From assembly GCF_000385135.1 (NCBI RefSeq), contig NZ_ARQM01000012.1, forward strand, positions 372,001 to 436,000: DNA of 64,000 bases. Direction: 5' to 3'. Positions 34,910 through 42,775 of the stretch are shown here, in pieces (positions within the stretch are counted from its first letter, which is position 1; every line of letters begins with the position of its first letter). The position numbers and the translations under genes were made by a program. The DNA comes from Promicromonospora sukumoe 327MFSha3.1. Its GTDB lineage: Bacteria; Actinomycetota; Actinomycetes; Actinomycetales; Cellulomonadaceae. The notes under the pieces were generated by a model, which had not been told where the DNA came from, searched no databases, and saw nothing but the letters and a program-made list of their open reading frames with translations.

Positions 34910-35593
34910 ATGACTCGTATCGCCGTCGAAGGTCAGGCCAAGCGCACCCACCCCGCCGAGCGCGGGACCGTCAACCTGCACGTCGCGTTCTCGGGCACCC
35001 TCCGCAACGACGTGGTGGAGCAGGTGGCCCGCACCCACACGATCCTCGTCGACCAGGCCAAGGCGCACGTCGAGTCGGGCGCCGCGGAGAAGTGGGACTC
35101 CGCCTCCGTGCACTCGTACGTCTACGACGACCGGGTCAAGAGCTCCGGCTCGGGCGGCAAGCAGCGCATCCGGCGGTTCCGGGCCTCGGCGCGGCTGTCG
35201 GTCACCTTCAGCGACTTCGAGGTCCTGTCCACGTGGCTCGCCGATATCATGGACGTCGAGGGCGTCGAGATCGACTGGCTGAACTGGACCCTGACCGACG
35301 AGACCCGCAAGACGCTCCAGGCGGAGGCCCGCGTCGAGGCCGCCGAGGAGACGGTGGTGCGCGCCCAGTCCTACGCCGACGCGCTGGGCCTGGGCCCGGT
35401 GTCCCCCGTCGCCATCTACGAGGCGGGGCTGCGCGGGGGCAACGACGGCGGGAACACCCCGATGTACGCCATGCGGGCCGGCGCCATGGCCGCGCCCGGC
35501 GGCGGCGCGCAGGTCGAGCTGCAGCCCCGCGACATCGACGTCGAGATCACCGTGTCGGCCGACTACGAGACCGGGCCCGTCGTCGAGGCCTGA
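34910..35593 (+). CDS. SIMPL-domain (DUF541) protein
   Basis: Protein of 227 residues that starts directly in the SIMPL domain (IAVEGQAKRTHPAERGTVNLHVAFSG), without signal peptide. The central RRFRASARLSVTFSDFEVLSTWLADIMDVEGVEIDWLNWTLTDETRKTLQAEARVEAAEETVVRAQSYADALGLG is typical. SIMPL proteins are widely conserved but of unclear role. Its 3' end overlaps the converging P1-peptidase gene by 31 bases. Confidence 0.85.
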   Translation: MTRIAVEGQAKRTHPAERGTVNLHVAFSGTLRNDVVEQVARTHTILVDQAKAHVESGAAEKWDSASVHSYVYDDRVKSSGSGGKQRIRRFRASARLSVTFSDFEVLSTWLADIMDVEGVEIDWLNWTLTDETRKTLQAEARVEAAEETVVRAQSYADALGLGPVSPVAIYEAGLRGGNDGGNTPMYAMRAGAMAAPGGGAQVELQPRDIDVEITVSADYETGPVVEA

Positions 35594-36669
35594 GACAGCA
35601 CCCCGGCGGAACGCAGCCGGTCGAGCACCAGGTCGTGGGGCACGGCGGTCGCCGTGCCGCGGTGCCCCACGGTCGTGGTCGCCATGAACACCGAGTTGAG
35701 CAGCGCCTCCTCCGTCGCGTCCATCGTCGCCGCGAAGAGAGGGTCCAGGTCGCTGTCGGCCAGGCTGCCCGACGACGGGGCGCCCGGCGCGGCGGCACCC
35801 GCCGTGCTGAACGCCAGGGCGTAGTCGCCGCTGCCGCCCGTGAAGTCGGAGCCCACCCGCGCCATCGCGAACACGGCCCGCCTCGCGACCCGGCCGAGCT
35901 GGCGCGCGTCCAGGGGCGCGTCGGTGGCCACGACGATCATGCAGGAGTTGCCCTCGGGCTGGTTCGCGGCGTGCGTCGGCGCACCGGCAGCCCCGACCAC
36001 CGGGCAGACGCCGTCGTCGTCCGGCCGGATCGGGACCCCACGCACGGTGAGGGTGCCCGAGAAGTTGGACTGCACCAGCACGCCCACCGTCCGACCGTCG
36101 ACCATGCGGGACGACGTGCCGATCCCGCCCTTGAACCCGAGCGCCATGGTGCCCGTCCCGGCGCCGACGCAACCCTCGCCGGGCAGGCCGGGGGCCGCGC
36201 CGTCGAGGGCGGCCAGCACGTGCGCCTCGGTGACGGGCCGGGCGCGGATGTCGCTGAGCCGGCCGTCGTTGGTCTCGCCCACCACCGGGTTGAGCGTGCG
36301 GGTCTCCTCGTGCCCCGGGCCGGCGAGCACGTGCGTGACCAGGGCGTCCGCGGCCCGGAAGGCGCTCAGCGTGGCGGTCAGCAGGATCGGCGTCTCGATC
36401 TCGCCGAGCTCGGCCACCTGGGTGGCGCCGACCAGCTTGCCGAACCCGTTCCCGACGAACAGCCCGCACGGCAGGCTGCGCCGGTCGCCGTCCAGCGCGT
36501 CGGGGACGACCGCGGTGACCCCGGTGTGCAGGCGGGGCGGGTCCACGATCGTGGTGTGCCCCACCCGCACGCCGGGCACGTCGGTGATCGCGTTCAGGGA
36601 TCCGGTCGGGAGCGACCCGACGAGAATCCCGAGCTCGCGCACACGCCGAGGCTGCTGGTTGTCGGTCAT
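35563..36669 (-). CDS. P1-family peptidase (DmpA/BapA-like N-terminal nucleophile hydrolase)
   Basis: Protein of 368 residues. The enzyme family self-cleaves before a Ser that becomes the N-terminal nucleophile; here that is Ser242 in PEGNSCMIVVATDAPL. Other landmarks are ITDVPGVRVGHTTI, GLFVGNGFGKLVGATQVAELGE and ETNDG. Family members are beta-aminopeptidases or D-/L-aminopeptidases. No signal peptide, so cytoplasmic. It starts 18 bases from the divergent F420-type gene and overlaps the SIMPL gene at its 3' end. Confidence 0.9.
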   Translation of the reverse strand: MTDNQQPRRVRELGILVGSLPTGSLNAITDVPGVRVGHTTIVDPPRLHTGVTAVVPDALDGDRRSLPCGLFVGNGFGKLVGATQVAELGEIETPILLTATLSAFRAADALVTHVLAGPGHEETRTLNPVVGETNDGRLSDIRARPVTEAHVLAALDGAAPGLPGEGCVGAGTGTMALGFKGGIGTSSRMVDGRTVGVLVQSNFSGTLTVRGVPIRPDDDGVCPVVGAAGAPTHAANQPEGNSCMIVVATDAPLDARQLGRVARRAVFAMARVGSDFTGGSGDYALAFSTAGAAAPGAPSSGSLADSDLDPLFAATMDATEEALLNSVFMATTTVGHRGTATAVPHDLVLDRLRSAGVLSQASTTGPVS

Positions 36670-36686
36670 GACAACAGAATGGCACC

Positions 36687-37136
36687 GTGCGCCTTGATGC
36701 CGACACCTGCCGCTCGCGGTTCGCCGCAGCCCGGCACGCCTATCTCGCCACGGCCGACGGCGACGGCGTGCCGCAGCTCGTGCCGGTCACGTTCGCGCTG
36801 GTCAGCGCCGTCGACGGCACCGCTGCGGGCGCTCCGGCCGACGAGATCGTCGTCGCCGTCGACCACAAGCCGAAGACCACGCGGGACCTGAAGCGGCTGC
36901 GCAACATCGCGGCAAACCCGCGCGTCGCCGTGCTCACGGACCGGTACGACGACGACTGGTCCCGGCTGTGGTGGGTGCGGGCGGACGGCGTCGCCGCCGT
37001 CGAGCACGACGGCGAGCCGCGGGAGGCGGCGCTGGACGCGCTGGCCGCCCGGTACCCGCAGTACCGCGAGCGCCGGCCGGACGGCCCGGTCATCCGGGTC
37101 CGGGTGGGCCGCTGGTCGGGCTGGGCGCACGGCTAA
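36687..37136 (+). CDS. PPOX-class F420-dependent enzyme, Rv0121-like
   Basis: Protein of 149 residues with a split-beta-barrel flavin/deazaflavin fold: CRSRFAAARHAYLATADGDGVPQLVPVTFAL, then VDHKPKTTRDLKRLRNIAANPRVAVLTDRYDDDWSRLWWVRADGVAAV. This closely follows the actinobacterial family modelled as PPOX class probable F420-dependent enzyme, Rv0121 type. The KPKTT and WSRLWWVR stretches are the recognisable hallmarks. It starts with GTG 36687. Substrate unknown. It is one of three predicted F420 users in the window. Confidence 0.87.
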   Translation: MRLDADTCRSRFAAARHAYLATADGDGVPQLVPVTFALVSAVDGTAAGAPADEIVVAVDHKPKTTRDLKRLRNIAANPRVAVLTDRYDDDWSRLWWVRADGVAAVEHDGEPREAALDALAARYPQYRERRPDGPVIRVRVGRWSGWAHG

Positions 37137-37178
37137 CCGCAGGCCTGGCCCGACCAGCGACCCGGCCCGACCACCCCC

Positions 37179-37240
37179 CTTCGAGGCCTAAGTTTCTTCG
37201 CTTTCCGGCAGCGCAAAGCGAAGAAACTTAGGCCTCGAAG
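37179..37240. repeat. Palindrome family A, copy 1 (start of a 540-base gene-free array)
   Basis: Perfect 26-bp arms (37179-37204, 37215-37240), beginning CTTCGAGGCCTAAGTTTCTT, spacer of 10 bases. It is the first of four palindromes filling the gap 37137-37676, which otherwise shows no gene. Confidence 0.92.
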
Positions 37241-37322
37241 AAGTAGAGCCCCACCGAAACCGACGCGCGATCGCCGCCGCCCGACGGCGCCGCCACCGCC
37301 CGCTGCCGCTGCCGCCCGACGG

Positions 37323-37378
37323 CGAACGTAGGGTCGCTCGGCGCAAGAGGCCTCTTGGAGCGAGCGACCCTACGTTCG
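37323..37378. repeat. Palindrome family B, copy 1
   Basis: 18-bp perfect arms CGAACGTAGGGTCGCTCG (37323-37340) and its complement (37361-37378). The spacer contains a second, nested perfect palindrome CAAGAGGCCTCTTG (37344-37357). Confidence 0.88.
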
Positions 37379-37456
37379 GTGCGATTGAGTCGGTGGTAGT
37401 GCGCGCCGGCCGACAGCCGGCGCACCTCGGCGTCGTCTCGCCAGCGCGTCCGACGG

Positions 37457-37512
37457 CGAACGTAGGGTCGGTCGGCTTGAGACGGCTCTTGGGCCGAGCA
37501 GCCCTACGTTCG
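37457..37512. repeat. Palindrome family B, copy 2 (imperfect)
   Basis: Outer arms CGAACGTAGGG (37457-37467) and CCCTACGTTCG (37502-37512) are perfect, and the inner part is decayed. The arm sequence is shared with the copy at 37323. Confidence 0.8.
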
Positions 37513-37577
37513 ACGCCGAGCACTGGCCGCCGACCGCCGCGTGCCGACCGGGCGGAGCGCTCGCGGGTACTCCCCCA

Positions 37578-37633
37578 CGAGGCCTAAGTTTCTTCGCCTT
37601 GACGCGGCCGAAAGCGAAGAAACCTAGGCCTCG
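37578..37633. repeat. Palindrome family A, copy 2
   Basis: Arms 37578-37600 and 37611-37633 (CGAGGCCTAAGTTTCTTCG...) pair with two mismatches, and the sequence is nearly the same as the copy at 37179 and related to 49214. It lies just before the converging VOC gene. Confidence 0.88.
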
Positions 37634-37676
37634 AAGGGGACTGGCGAAGCAGAGGGAACCCGGGCGGAGGGAACCG

Positions 37677-38054
37677 TCAGACCCACTGCACCAGCTGCCA
37701 CACGATCCCGTTCGGGTCGGCGAACTGGCAGTAGCGCTCGCCCCAGGGCTCGGTCTCGGGCGGCGTGACGACCTCCGCCCCGGCGGCGGAGATGCGGGCG
37801 AACTCGGTGTCGAGGTCGTCCACGACGAACGCGATCAGCAGCCCCTGACCGGCGGGGCCGGCGATCCGCTCGGGCTTGAACGTGCCGAGCCCGACCCGCA
37901 GGAACACGATGTTGAGGCCGGCGCTCTGGTGCTCCAGCGACACGAACCCGTCGTCGGACATGGCCTCGGTGAACCCGAGGTGCTGCTTGGCGAACTCGGC
38001 CGACGCGGCAACGTCGGGCACGTTGAGGGACAGGGCGGTACCGGTGATCTTCAA
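37677..38054 (-). CDS. VOC-family (glyoxalase/bleomycin-resistance fold) protein
   Basis: Protein of about 125 residues with two beta-alpha-beta-beta-beta units: ITGTALSLNVPDVAASAEFAKQHLGFTEAMSDDGFVSLEH and LLIAFVVDDLDTEFARISAAGAEVVTPPETEPWGERYCQFADPNGIVWQLVQW. The end DPNGIVWQLVQW is the classic VOC signature. TTG 38054 is proposed as the start because GAGGAG lies 5 bases upstream, though GTG 38072 is possible. A palindromic operator lies between it and the divergent tetR gene, so it is probably the TetR target. Confidence 0.88.
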   Translation of the reverse strand: MKITGTALSLNVPDVAASAEFAKQHLGFTEAMSDDGFVSLEHQSAGLNIVFLRVGLGTFKPERIAGPAGQGLLIAFVVDDLDTEFARISAAGAEVVTPPETEPWGERYCQFADPNGIVWQLVQWV

Positions 38055-38090
38055 GCTGACTCCTCGCTCCACGGACTCACTTCATAAACC

Positions 38091-38105
38091 TTGTACGGCG
38101 TACAA
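38091..38105. promoter_or_regulatory. TetR operator between the VOC gene and tetR
   Basis: Perfect palindrome TTGTAC-GGC-GTACAA in the intergenic region of the divergent pair, within likely promoter sequence for both genes. Confidence 0.7.
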
Positions 38106-38157
38106 CGTAAGATGGTTGCAGAATGTTCCCGGCCCGTCACCCGGATTCTGGAGACCC

Positions 38158-38880
38158 ATGCCCCGCGAGCTGATCGACCTGCTCTGGCGCGACCACCCGG
38201 CCGCCCCGCGGGGCGGCGCGCGCGGCCCGCAGGCCCGCGTCTCGACGGGCGCGGTGGTCGAGGCGGCCATGCGACTGGCCGACGCCGAGGGGCTGCCCGC
38301 CGTCACCGTCCGGCGGCTGGGCGAGGTGCTCGGGGTCTCCGCCATGTCCGTCTACACGCACGTGAACAGTCGCGACGACCTGCTGGTCCTCATGGCCGAC
38401 GCCGCGTTCGCGGCCATGCCGCTGCCAGAGCACGGGAGCGCGGGCTGGCGCACGCGCGTGCGGCGCGTCGCCGACGCGAACCTTGCGCTGCTCGGCGAGC
38501 GCCCCTGGCTGCTGGAGATCGACGACGACCGCACGGCGTTCGGCCCGGGCACCATCGCCAAGTACGACCACGAGCTGCACGCGCTCGACGACCTGCCGCT
38601 GGACGACGTCGCCCGCGACGCCGCGCTCACGTTCGTGCTGGACTTCGTCCGCGGGGCCGCGCGGGCGCAGCGGCCCGACCCGCGGGCGGACGAGATGCCG
38701 CAGGCCTGGGCCCGCTGGGCGGGACGGCTGGCGGAGTACCTCGGCGACGACCACGAGCTCGCCCGACGGGTGGGCGGCGCCGCGGGCGCGGCGATGAACG
38801 CGCCGTCCAGCCCGACCCACGCCTGGACCTACGGCCTGGAGCGCGTCCTGGACTCCCTCACCCCGCCCGCCGAGCGGTGA
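38158..38880 (+). CDS. TetR-family regulator (TetR_C type)
   Basis: Protein of 240 residues. It has an N-terminal extension rich in Gly/Arg/Pro, then the helix-turn-helix STGAVVEAAMRLADAEGLPAVTVRRLGEVLGVSAMSVYTHVNSRDDLLVLMADAAF, and an all-alpha C-terminal domain like that of classical TetR. The ATG at 38158 follows GGAG 7 bases upstream. It likely represses itself and the divergent VOC gene through the TTGTAC-N3-GTACAA site. Confidence 0.9.
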   Translation: MPRELIDLLWRDHPAAPRGGARGPQARVSTGAVVEAAMRLADAEGLPAVTVRRLGEVLGVSAMSVYTHVNSRDDLLVLMADAAFAAMPLPEHGSAGWRTRVRRVADANLALLGERPWLLEIDDDRTAFGPGTIAKYDHELHALDDLPLDDVARDAALTFVLDFVRGAARAQRPDPRADEMPQAWARWAGRLAEYLGDDHELARRVGGAAGAAMNAPSSPTHAWTYGLERVLDSLTPPAER

Positions 38881-38889
38881 GCGCCGAGG

Positions 38890-39483
38890 TCAGGGCTGGG
38901 CGTCCGGGGTCTCGTTGCGCAGGCGGGGCTCCGTACGGTTGGCCGGCTTGACCCCCGACTTGTCCTGGTAGAACGCGCGGATCACGTCCATGTCGGCGGC
39001 GACGTCGCCGGTCAGCTCGATGCTCGGCCCCAGGCCCGCGACCTTGGCGACGCCGTCCACGTACCCGAGCGTCACGGGCAGGCCCGCCTTCAGCGCGATG
39101 CGGTAGAACCCCGACTTCCAGTAGCCCGAGCCCTTGCCGCGCGTACCCTCCGGCGTCACCACGAGGTGGAACTCCTCGCCCCGGCCGACGGCCGCGAGGA
39201 TCTCGTCGACGATGCTGGCCGGGTCGCTCCGGTCCACGGGGATGCCGCCCAGCGAGCGCATGACACCGGCCATCGGCCCCTTGAACCAGGAGTCCTTGAT
39301 GAGGAACCGGATGTGCAGGTCCATCTGGAACGCGATGGCCAGCATGAGGAAGAAGTCCGTGTTGGACGTGTGCGGCGCCCCGATGAACACCGTCGGCCGG
39401 GTCGGCGCGGGTTCCGTGCGCAGCCGGTAGCCGGTGCCGGCCCAGATCAGTCGTGCAACGGCCCGGCGGATGGTGCGTGACAT
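38890..39483 (-). CDS. 1-acyl-sn-glycerol-3-phosphate acyltransferase-family protein
   Basis: Protein of 197 residues of the PlsC superfamily. The acyltransferase motif H-x4-D is His38-TSNT-Asp43, the second motif FLIKDSWFKGPMAGVMRSLGGIPVDRS is present, and TPEGTRGKG is motif III. It is shorter than PlsC proper (about 240) and resembles the stand-alone family with unknown acceptor found in many bacteria. A geranylgeranyl-reductase-like gene lies about 150 bases upstream on the same strand. Confidence 0.88.
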   Translation of the reverse strand: MSRTIRRAVARLIWAGTGYRLRTEPAPTRPTVFIGAPHTSNTDFFLMLAIAFQMDLHIRFLIKDSWFKGPMAGVMRSLGGIPVDRSDPASIVDEILAAVGRGEEFHLVVTPEGTRGKGSGYWKSGFYRIALKAGLPVTLGYVDGVAKVAGLGPSIELTGDVAADMDVIRAFYQDKSGVKPANRTEPRLRNETPDAQP

Positions 39484-39630
39484 CGTCGTCCTCGGTTCAG
39501 GGGATCGGCGGAAAACCTCAGGCTGCGCTGAGCTTCAGGGTCTGCAGTGTGACAGAACCACGACCCGCTCAACGATTACCGTCCGCCGCCCGTTCCGGGG
39601 CGGCCGCCCGTTCCGCGACAGGCCGGCTCC

Positions 39631-40887
39631 TCAGCGGCGCAGCAGCGGACGCACGCTGCTCGCAGCCAGCCGCACCAGCCCCCGCGAGCCCGCCGTCTGC
39701 TCGTCGAACAGCATGAGCGCCACGTGCGCCATCGCCTCGTCGGACGCCGCCACGGCGCGCGTCGCGATGCCCGCCCACGTCTTGGAGCGCATGAGCTGCT
39801 GCGCCAGGTAGCACTCGCGGTAGTGCCGCCCGAAGCGGCGGCGGTGCGCCCGCTCGAACCCCGCGAGGACGTCGGCCAGGCCTGCGCCGGCCCACGTCCC
39901 GCCGCCTCGCTCCACCTCCCCCAGGTGCTCAGCGAGCTGCACGCCCGCGGCCATGCCGTAGAAGATGCCCTCGCCGCTGAGCGGGTTGATGGTCGCGGCC
40001 GCGTCGCCGACCAGCACGGCGGCCCTGCCCCGCGCCGTCATCGGGGTCCGGGCGGCGGCGTGCGGGAGCTGGTGCGTGGCGACGCGCTCGACCCCGGAGA
40101 CCGAGAAGCCCCGGCGCCCCAGGTCCTCGACGTACAGGTCGAACAGGTCGCGCAGCTTGCGGCCGTGCCGCGCGGTCTGCCGCTTCAGGTGGTTGACGGG
40201 GAGCCCGACGCCGATGTTCGCGCCGTCGTCGGGCAGCGGGAAGACCCAGCCGTAGACCGGCAGGAGCGACTCCAGGAAGTCGAACCGGAGGGTGTCGCTC
40301 ACGGGTTTGTCCGGGTGGGTCACCTTGCCGTACGCGCGCATCGCGATGTGGGTGTGCCGCATCGACGGCCGCTCGACGCCGAGGGCGCGACGCACCGCGG
40401 AGTAGGCGCCGTCGGCGCCGACGACCAGGTCGTACGTCGCCTCGCCGTCGGACAGGGCGACCCGCTCGCGTACGCCGTCCGGCGCCGACCCCTCGAACGA
40501 GACGCCCTCGCGCACCTCGGCGCCGGCGTCGCGCGCCGCGCCCAGCAGGAGGTGGTCCAGGTCCAGCCGGGGCGTGACGTAGCCCGCCAGGTCGCGGCCC
40601 TCCATGAGCGGGCCGCGCGCCAGGGCCTCGACCCCGCCCGGGCCGCTGATCGCCACCGACATCGGCATGTGGAACGGCTCGAGCAGCTCCGACAGGCCGA
40701 GCCCGTCCAGCACCCGGCGGGCGCCGGGGCCCAGCCCGTCACCGCAGGTCTTGTCGCGCGGGAACGTGGCCTTGTCGACCACGGTCACCCGGGCGCCGGG
40801 AACCTCACGGCGCAGCGCGATCGCGGTGGCGGCGCCCGCAGGCCCGCCCCCGACGACGAGGACCCGGGGTGCGTTGTCGCTGACCAC
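39631..40887 (-). CDS. Geranylgeranyl reductase-family FAD oxidoreductase
   Basis: Protein of 418 residues. It has a Rossmann FAD motif VLVVGGGPAGAATAIALRRE (GGGPAG at 13-18), the PRDKTCGDGLGPGARRVLDGLGL stretch typical of geranylgeranyl reductases, VVGADGAYSAVRRALG, and GDAAATINPLSGEGIFYGMAAG (second FAD contact). Members saturate polyprenyl chains, for example the side chain of menaquinone (MenJ in mycobacteria) or lipids. Menaquinone reduction is a reasonable guess for an actinobacterium, but no men gene is nearby. Confidence 0.9.
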   Translation of the reverse strand: MVSDNAPRVLVVGGGPAGAATAIALRREVPGARVTVVDKATFPRDKTCGDGLGPGARRVLDGLGLSELLEPFHMPMSVAISGPGGVEALARGPLMEGRDLAGYVTPRLDLDHLLLGAARDAGAEVREGVSFEGSAPDGVRERVALSDGEATYDLVVGADGAYSAVRRALGVERPSMRHTHIAMRAYGKVTHPDKPVSDTLRFDFLESLLPVYGWVFPLPDDGANIGVGLPVNHLKRQTARHGRKLRDLFDLYVEDLGRRGFSVSGVERVATHQLPHAAARTPMTARGRAAVLVGDAAATINPLSGEGIFYGMAAGVQLAEHLGEVERGGGTWAGAGLADVLAGFERAHRRRFGRHYRECYLAQQLMRSKTWAGIATRAVAASDEAMAHVALMLFDEQTAGSRGLVRLAASSVRPLLRR

Positions 40888-40938
40888 GCCGTCGACCCTA
40901 GACCCGCCCGGACCGGCCGGCCAAGGTGGGCCGGGCGG

Positions 40939-41322
40939 TCAGCGGCGCGGCTTGCGGTCGGTCACGTCCTCGGCGGTGCCGGGCACGGTCTTGCCGTTGG
41001 CGTACTTCCCACCGGACGTGGTCCCGGCGTCCGCCGTCGCGCCGCCCTTCGAACCGGCGCCACCCGAGGCGCCGCCCGGCGTCGTGTCGCCGGTGGTGCC
41101 CGGTACGGTGCGGTGCTCCCGGAACCGCCGGATGGCCTTGTAGAGGGTGACGCCCGCGATGACGATCGCGATGGCGTCGTCGCCGAGACCGAGGGGCCCC
41201 AGCACGCCTTCGGACAGGAGGTCGATCGGGCTCGCCACGTACCCGGCGCCCGCGACGAACGTGAGGATCTCCTGCCAGGTGAACTTCCTGGGATCCTTGC
41301 CCCGCTTGTTTTCCTCGCGCAT
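40939..41322 (-). CDS. YkvA-like DUF1232 membrane protein
   Basis: Protein of 127 residues. FTWQEILTFVAGAGYVASPIDLLSEGVLGPLGLGDDAIAIVIAGVTLYKAIRRF contains the SPIDLL...GLGDD hallmark of DUF1232. The last ~55 residues are a Gly/Thr/Ser low-complexity tail. ATG 41322 (MREENKRGKD) was chosen over an upstream in-frame start. Function unknown. Confidence 0.8.
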   Translation of the reverse strand: MREENKRGKDPRKFTWQEILTFVAGAGYVASPIDLLSEGVLGPLGLGDDAIAIVIAGVTLYKAIRRFREHRTVPGTTGDTTPGGASGGAGSKGGATADAGTTSGGKYANGKTVPGTAEDVTDRKPRR

Positions 41323-41407
41323 GCCCCGGAACGTAACGGAGAACGGGGAAACTCGCCAGGGATGTCCCGGAAGCCCGTTTCGTGACATCGGCCTCAGGCG
41401 GCGCTGG

Positions 41408-42091
41408 TCAGACGTCTATCGGACGCCGGTCCTCCACCAGCCGCGACGTGTACCCGGCCGCCACCAGCCGGTCGAACGCGCCGATGACGTCGCCGGGCAC
41501 ATCCTCCTCGTGGGAGATGAAGCCGAGCTCGGCGTAGAGCGTGAGGCGCTGCGTCTCGCCGACGAGCATGTCGACCACGCGGTCGGCGTCGCCGACGCCG
41601 GCCACGTACTCGTCCAGAGTCTGGGGCCGCGACACGCACAGCACGTCGACGTCGGGCCACACCATCTGGCTCGTCGCGAACGCGCGACGCTGCTGGTAGG
41701 GGTGCGAGACGAGCAGCACGGAGGTCGGCTCGACCCCGTGCTCGACGAGCAGGTTGCGGCTGTACTCCAGGTTCTCGCTGGTGTTGGTGGCCTCGGGCTC
41801 GACGAGCACCGCCTCGGCGGGCACGCCGCTCGCGATCGCGTGGTCGCGGTAGCCGAGCGCCTCGCCCTCGGGAAAGGCGTCGACGGTGGTGGGCGCGTTG
41901 GCACCCGTGAAGACGATCTGCCGGAACAGTCCCTGGTGGTAGAGCTCCGCGGTGTACTCGGCCACGCCGAGGTCGTGGCCGCCCAGGCCGATGCAGACGT
42001 CGACCTGCCGCGGCTCGTGCTGCAGGTCGTGGAACACCCACAGCGTCTCTACGTCCTCCCGCACCTCGGCGGGGATCATGACGTTCGGCAT
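41408..42091 (-). CDS. YdcF-family protein (DUF218)
   Basis: Protein of 227 residues with DUF218 landmarks: VDVCIGLGGHDLGVAEYTAELYHQGLFRQIVFTGANAPT, then VEPEATNTSENLEYSRNLL (the ExxxxNTxEN motif) and SVLLVSHPYQQRRAFATSQMVWPDVDVLCVS. There is no transmembrane segment, as in the soluble SAM-binding YdcF of E. coli. The role is unknown. Start at ATG 42091 (MPNVMIPAEVRED). Confidence 0.88.
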   Translation of the reverse strand: MPNVMIPAEVREDVETLWVFHDLQHEPRQVDVCIGLGGHDLGVAEYTAELYHQGLFRQIVFTGANAPTTVDAFPEGEALGYRDHAIASGVPAEAVLVEPEATNTSENLEYSRNLLVEHGVEPTSVLLVSHPYQQRRAFATSQMVWPDVDVLCVSRPQTLDEYVAGVGDADRVVDMLVGETQRLTLYAELGFISHEEDVPGDVIGAFDRLVAAGYTSRLVEDRRPIDV

Positions 42092-42281
42092 ATGACGACC
42101 ATATTGCTCGGAGGAATGGGGGGCACAACCAGAGTGAGAGCGCACGCCTGGATTCCACAGGAATTGCGTGCAATGTCACATTTATCGGGAACAGACCACG
42201 AGCGCCGTCGCTCTCCGTCCCCGCGCCCCCCGCACCGACATCCCATACCGAGACAAGGTAGCGGACCCCGGAGAAACCGCC

Positions 42282-42569
42282 CTACCGCGGGGGATCCTCG
42301 TCCTCCTCGGGCTCGCCGGCCGGGTCGGCCGCGACGGGGACCACGTCGTCCTCGAGCTTGCCCGAGAAGAGGTCGTAGTACTGCAGGTGAAGGTGGTAGC
42401 CGGCACCCAGCGCGATGCGCCGGACCATTCCGAGCGTGGGCTCGATCTGCCCCGACTCGATGCGGCTGATCGTCGACGTGGGCACGCCCGCGAGCACCCC
42501 GAGGGAACTCATGCTGAGCCCTCGCTCGGCACGGATCCGGGCAATGATCTGGGCTGCGTTCGTGAGCAA
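42282..42569 (-). CDS. XRE-family helix-turn-helix regulator
   Basis: Protein of 95 residues if started at TTG 42569, which follows GGGAGGG with 4-6 bases spacing; ATG 42596 gives 104 residues but has no ribosome binding site. AAQIIARIRAERGLSMSSLGVLAGVPTSTISRIESGQIEPTLGMVRRIALGAGYHL is a typical Cro/C1 domain. The tail is acidic (EPEEDEDPP). It is divergent from the jetABC operon and separated from it by an 18-bp inverted repeat, so it may regulate that operon. No toxin partner is adjacent. Confidence 0.85.
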   Translation of the reverse strand: MLTNAAQIIARIRAERGLSMSSLGVLAGVPTSTISRIESGQIEPTLGMVRRIALGAGYHLHLQYYDLFSGKLEDDVVPVAADPAGEPEEDEDPPR

Positions 42570-42617
42570 GGTGCCCTCCCGTCGACGCTCTGCCATCGAA
42601 ACGTGCCATGACGCACG

Positions 42618-42663
42618 ACAGGGCCTGCCGGAAAGTGAAGATCTGTTTTCCGGCAAGCCCTGT
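42618..42663. repeat. Inverted repeat between the XRE gene and jetA
   Basis: Arms 42618-42635 (ACAGGGCCTGCCGGAAAG) and 42646-42663 pair over 18 bases with two mismatches, spacer 10 bases. Because it lies between divergent genes, a terminator role is unlikely; operator or structured 5' leader are possible. Confidence 0.75.
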
Positions 42664-42775
42664 GGGACCTGACTCTATACGTCTATGGCCGTCGCGGCTC
42701 AGCGACGGGGCATGTGTCGCGATGTTTCCCCCGGGGGTGCCGCACCGACACGTTGGCCTACTACTCTCAGCCCCC

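Noticed and set aside
37137-37676. CRISPR array in the palindrome-rich gap
   Set aside because: Only two copies each of two different palindromes, no regular direct repeats with unique spacers, and no cas genes nearby.
42282-42569. HipBA-type toxin-antitoxin locus
   Set aside because: Only the XRE protein is present; neighbouring YdcF-like and jetA genes are not toxins of known type.
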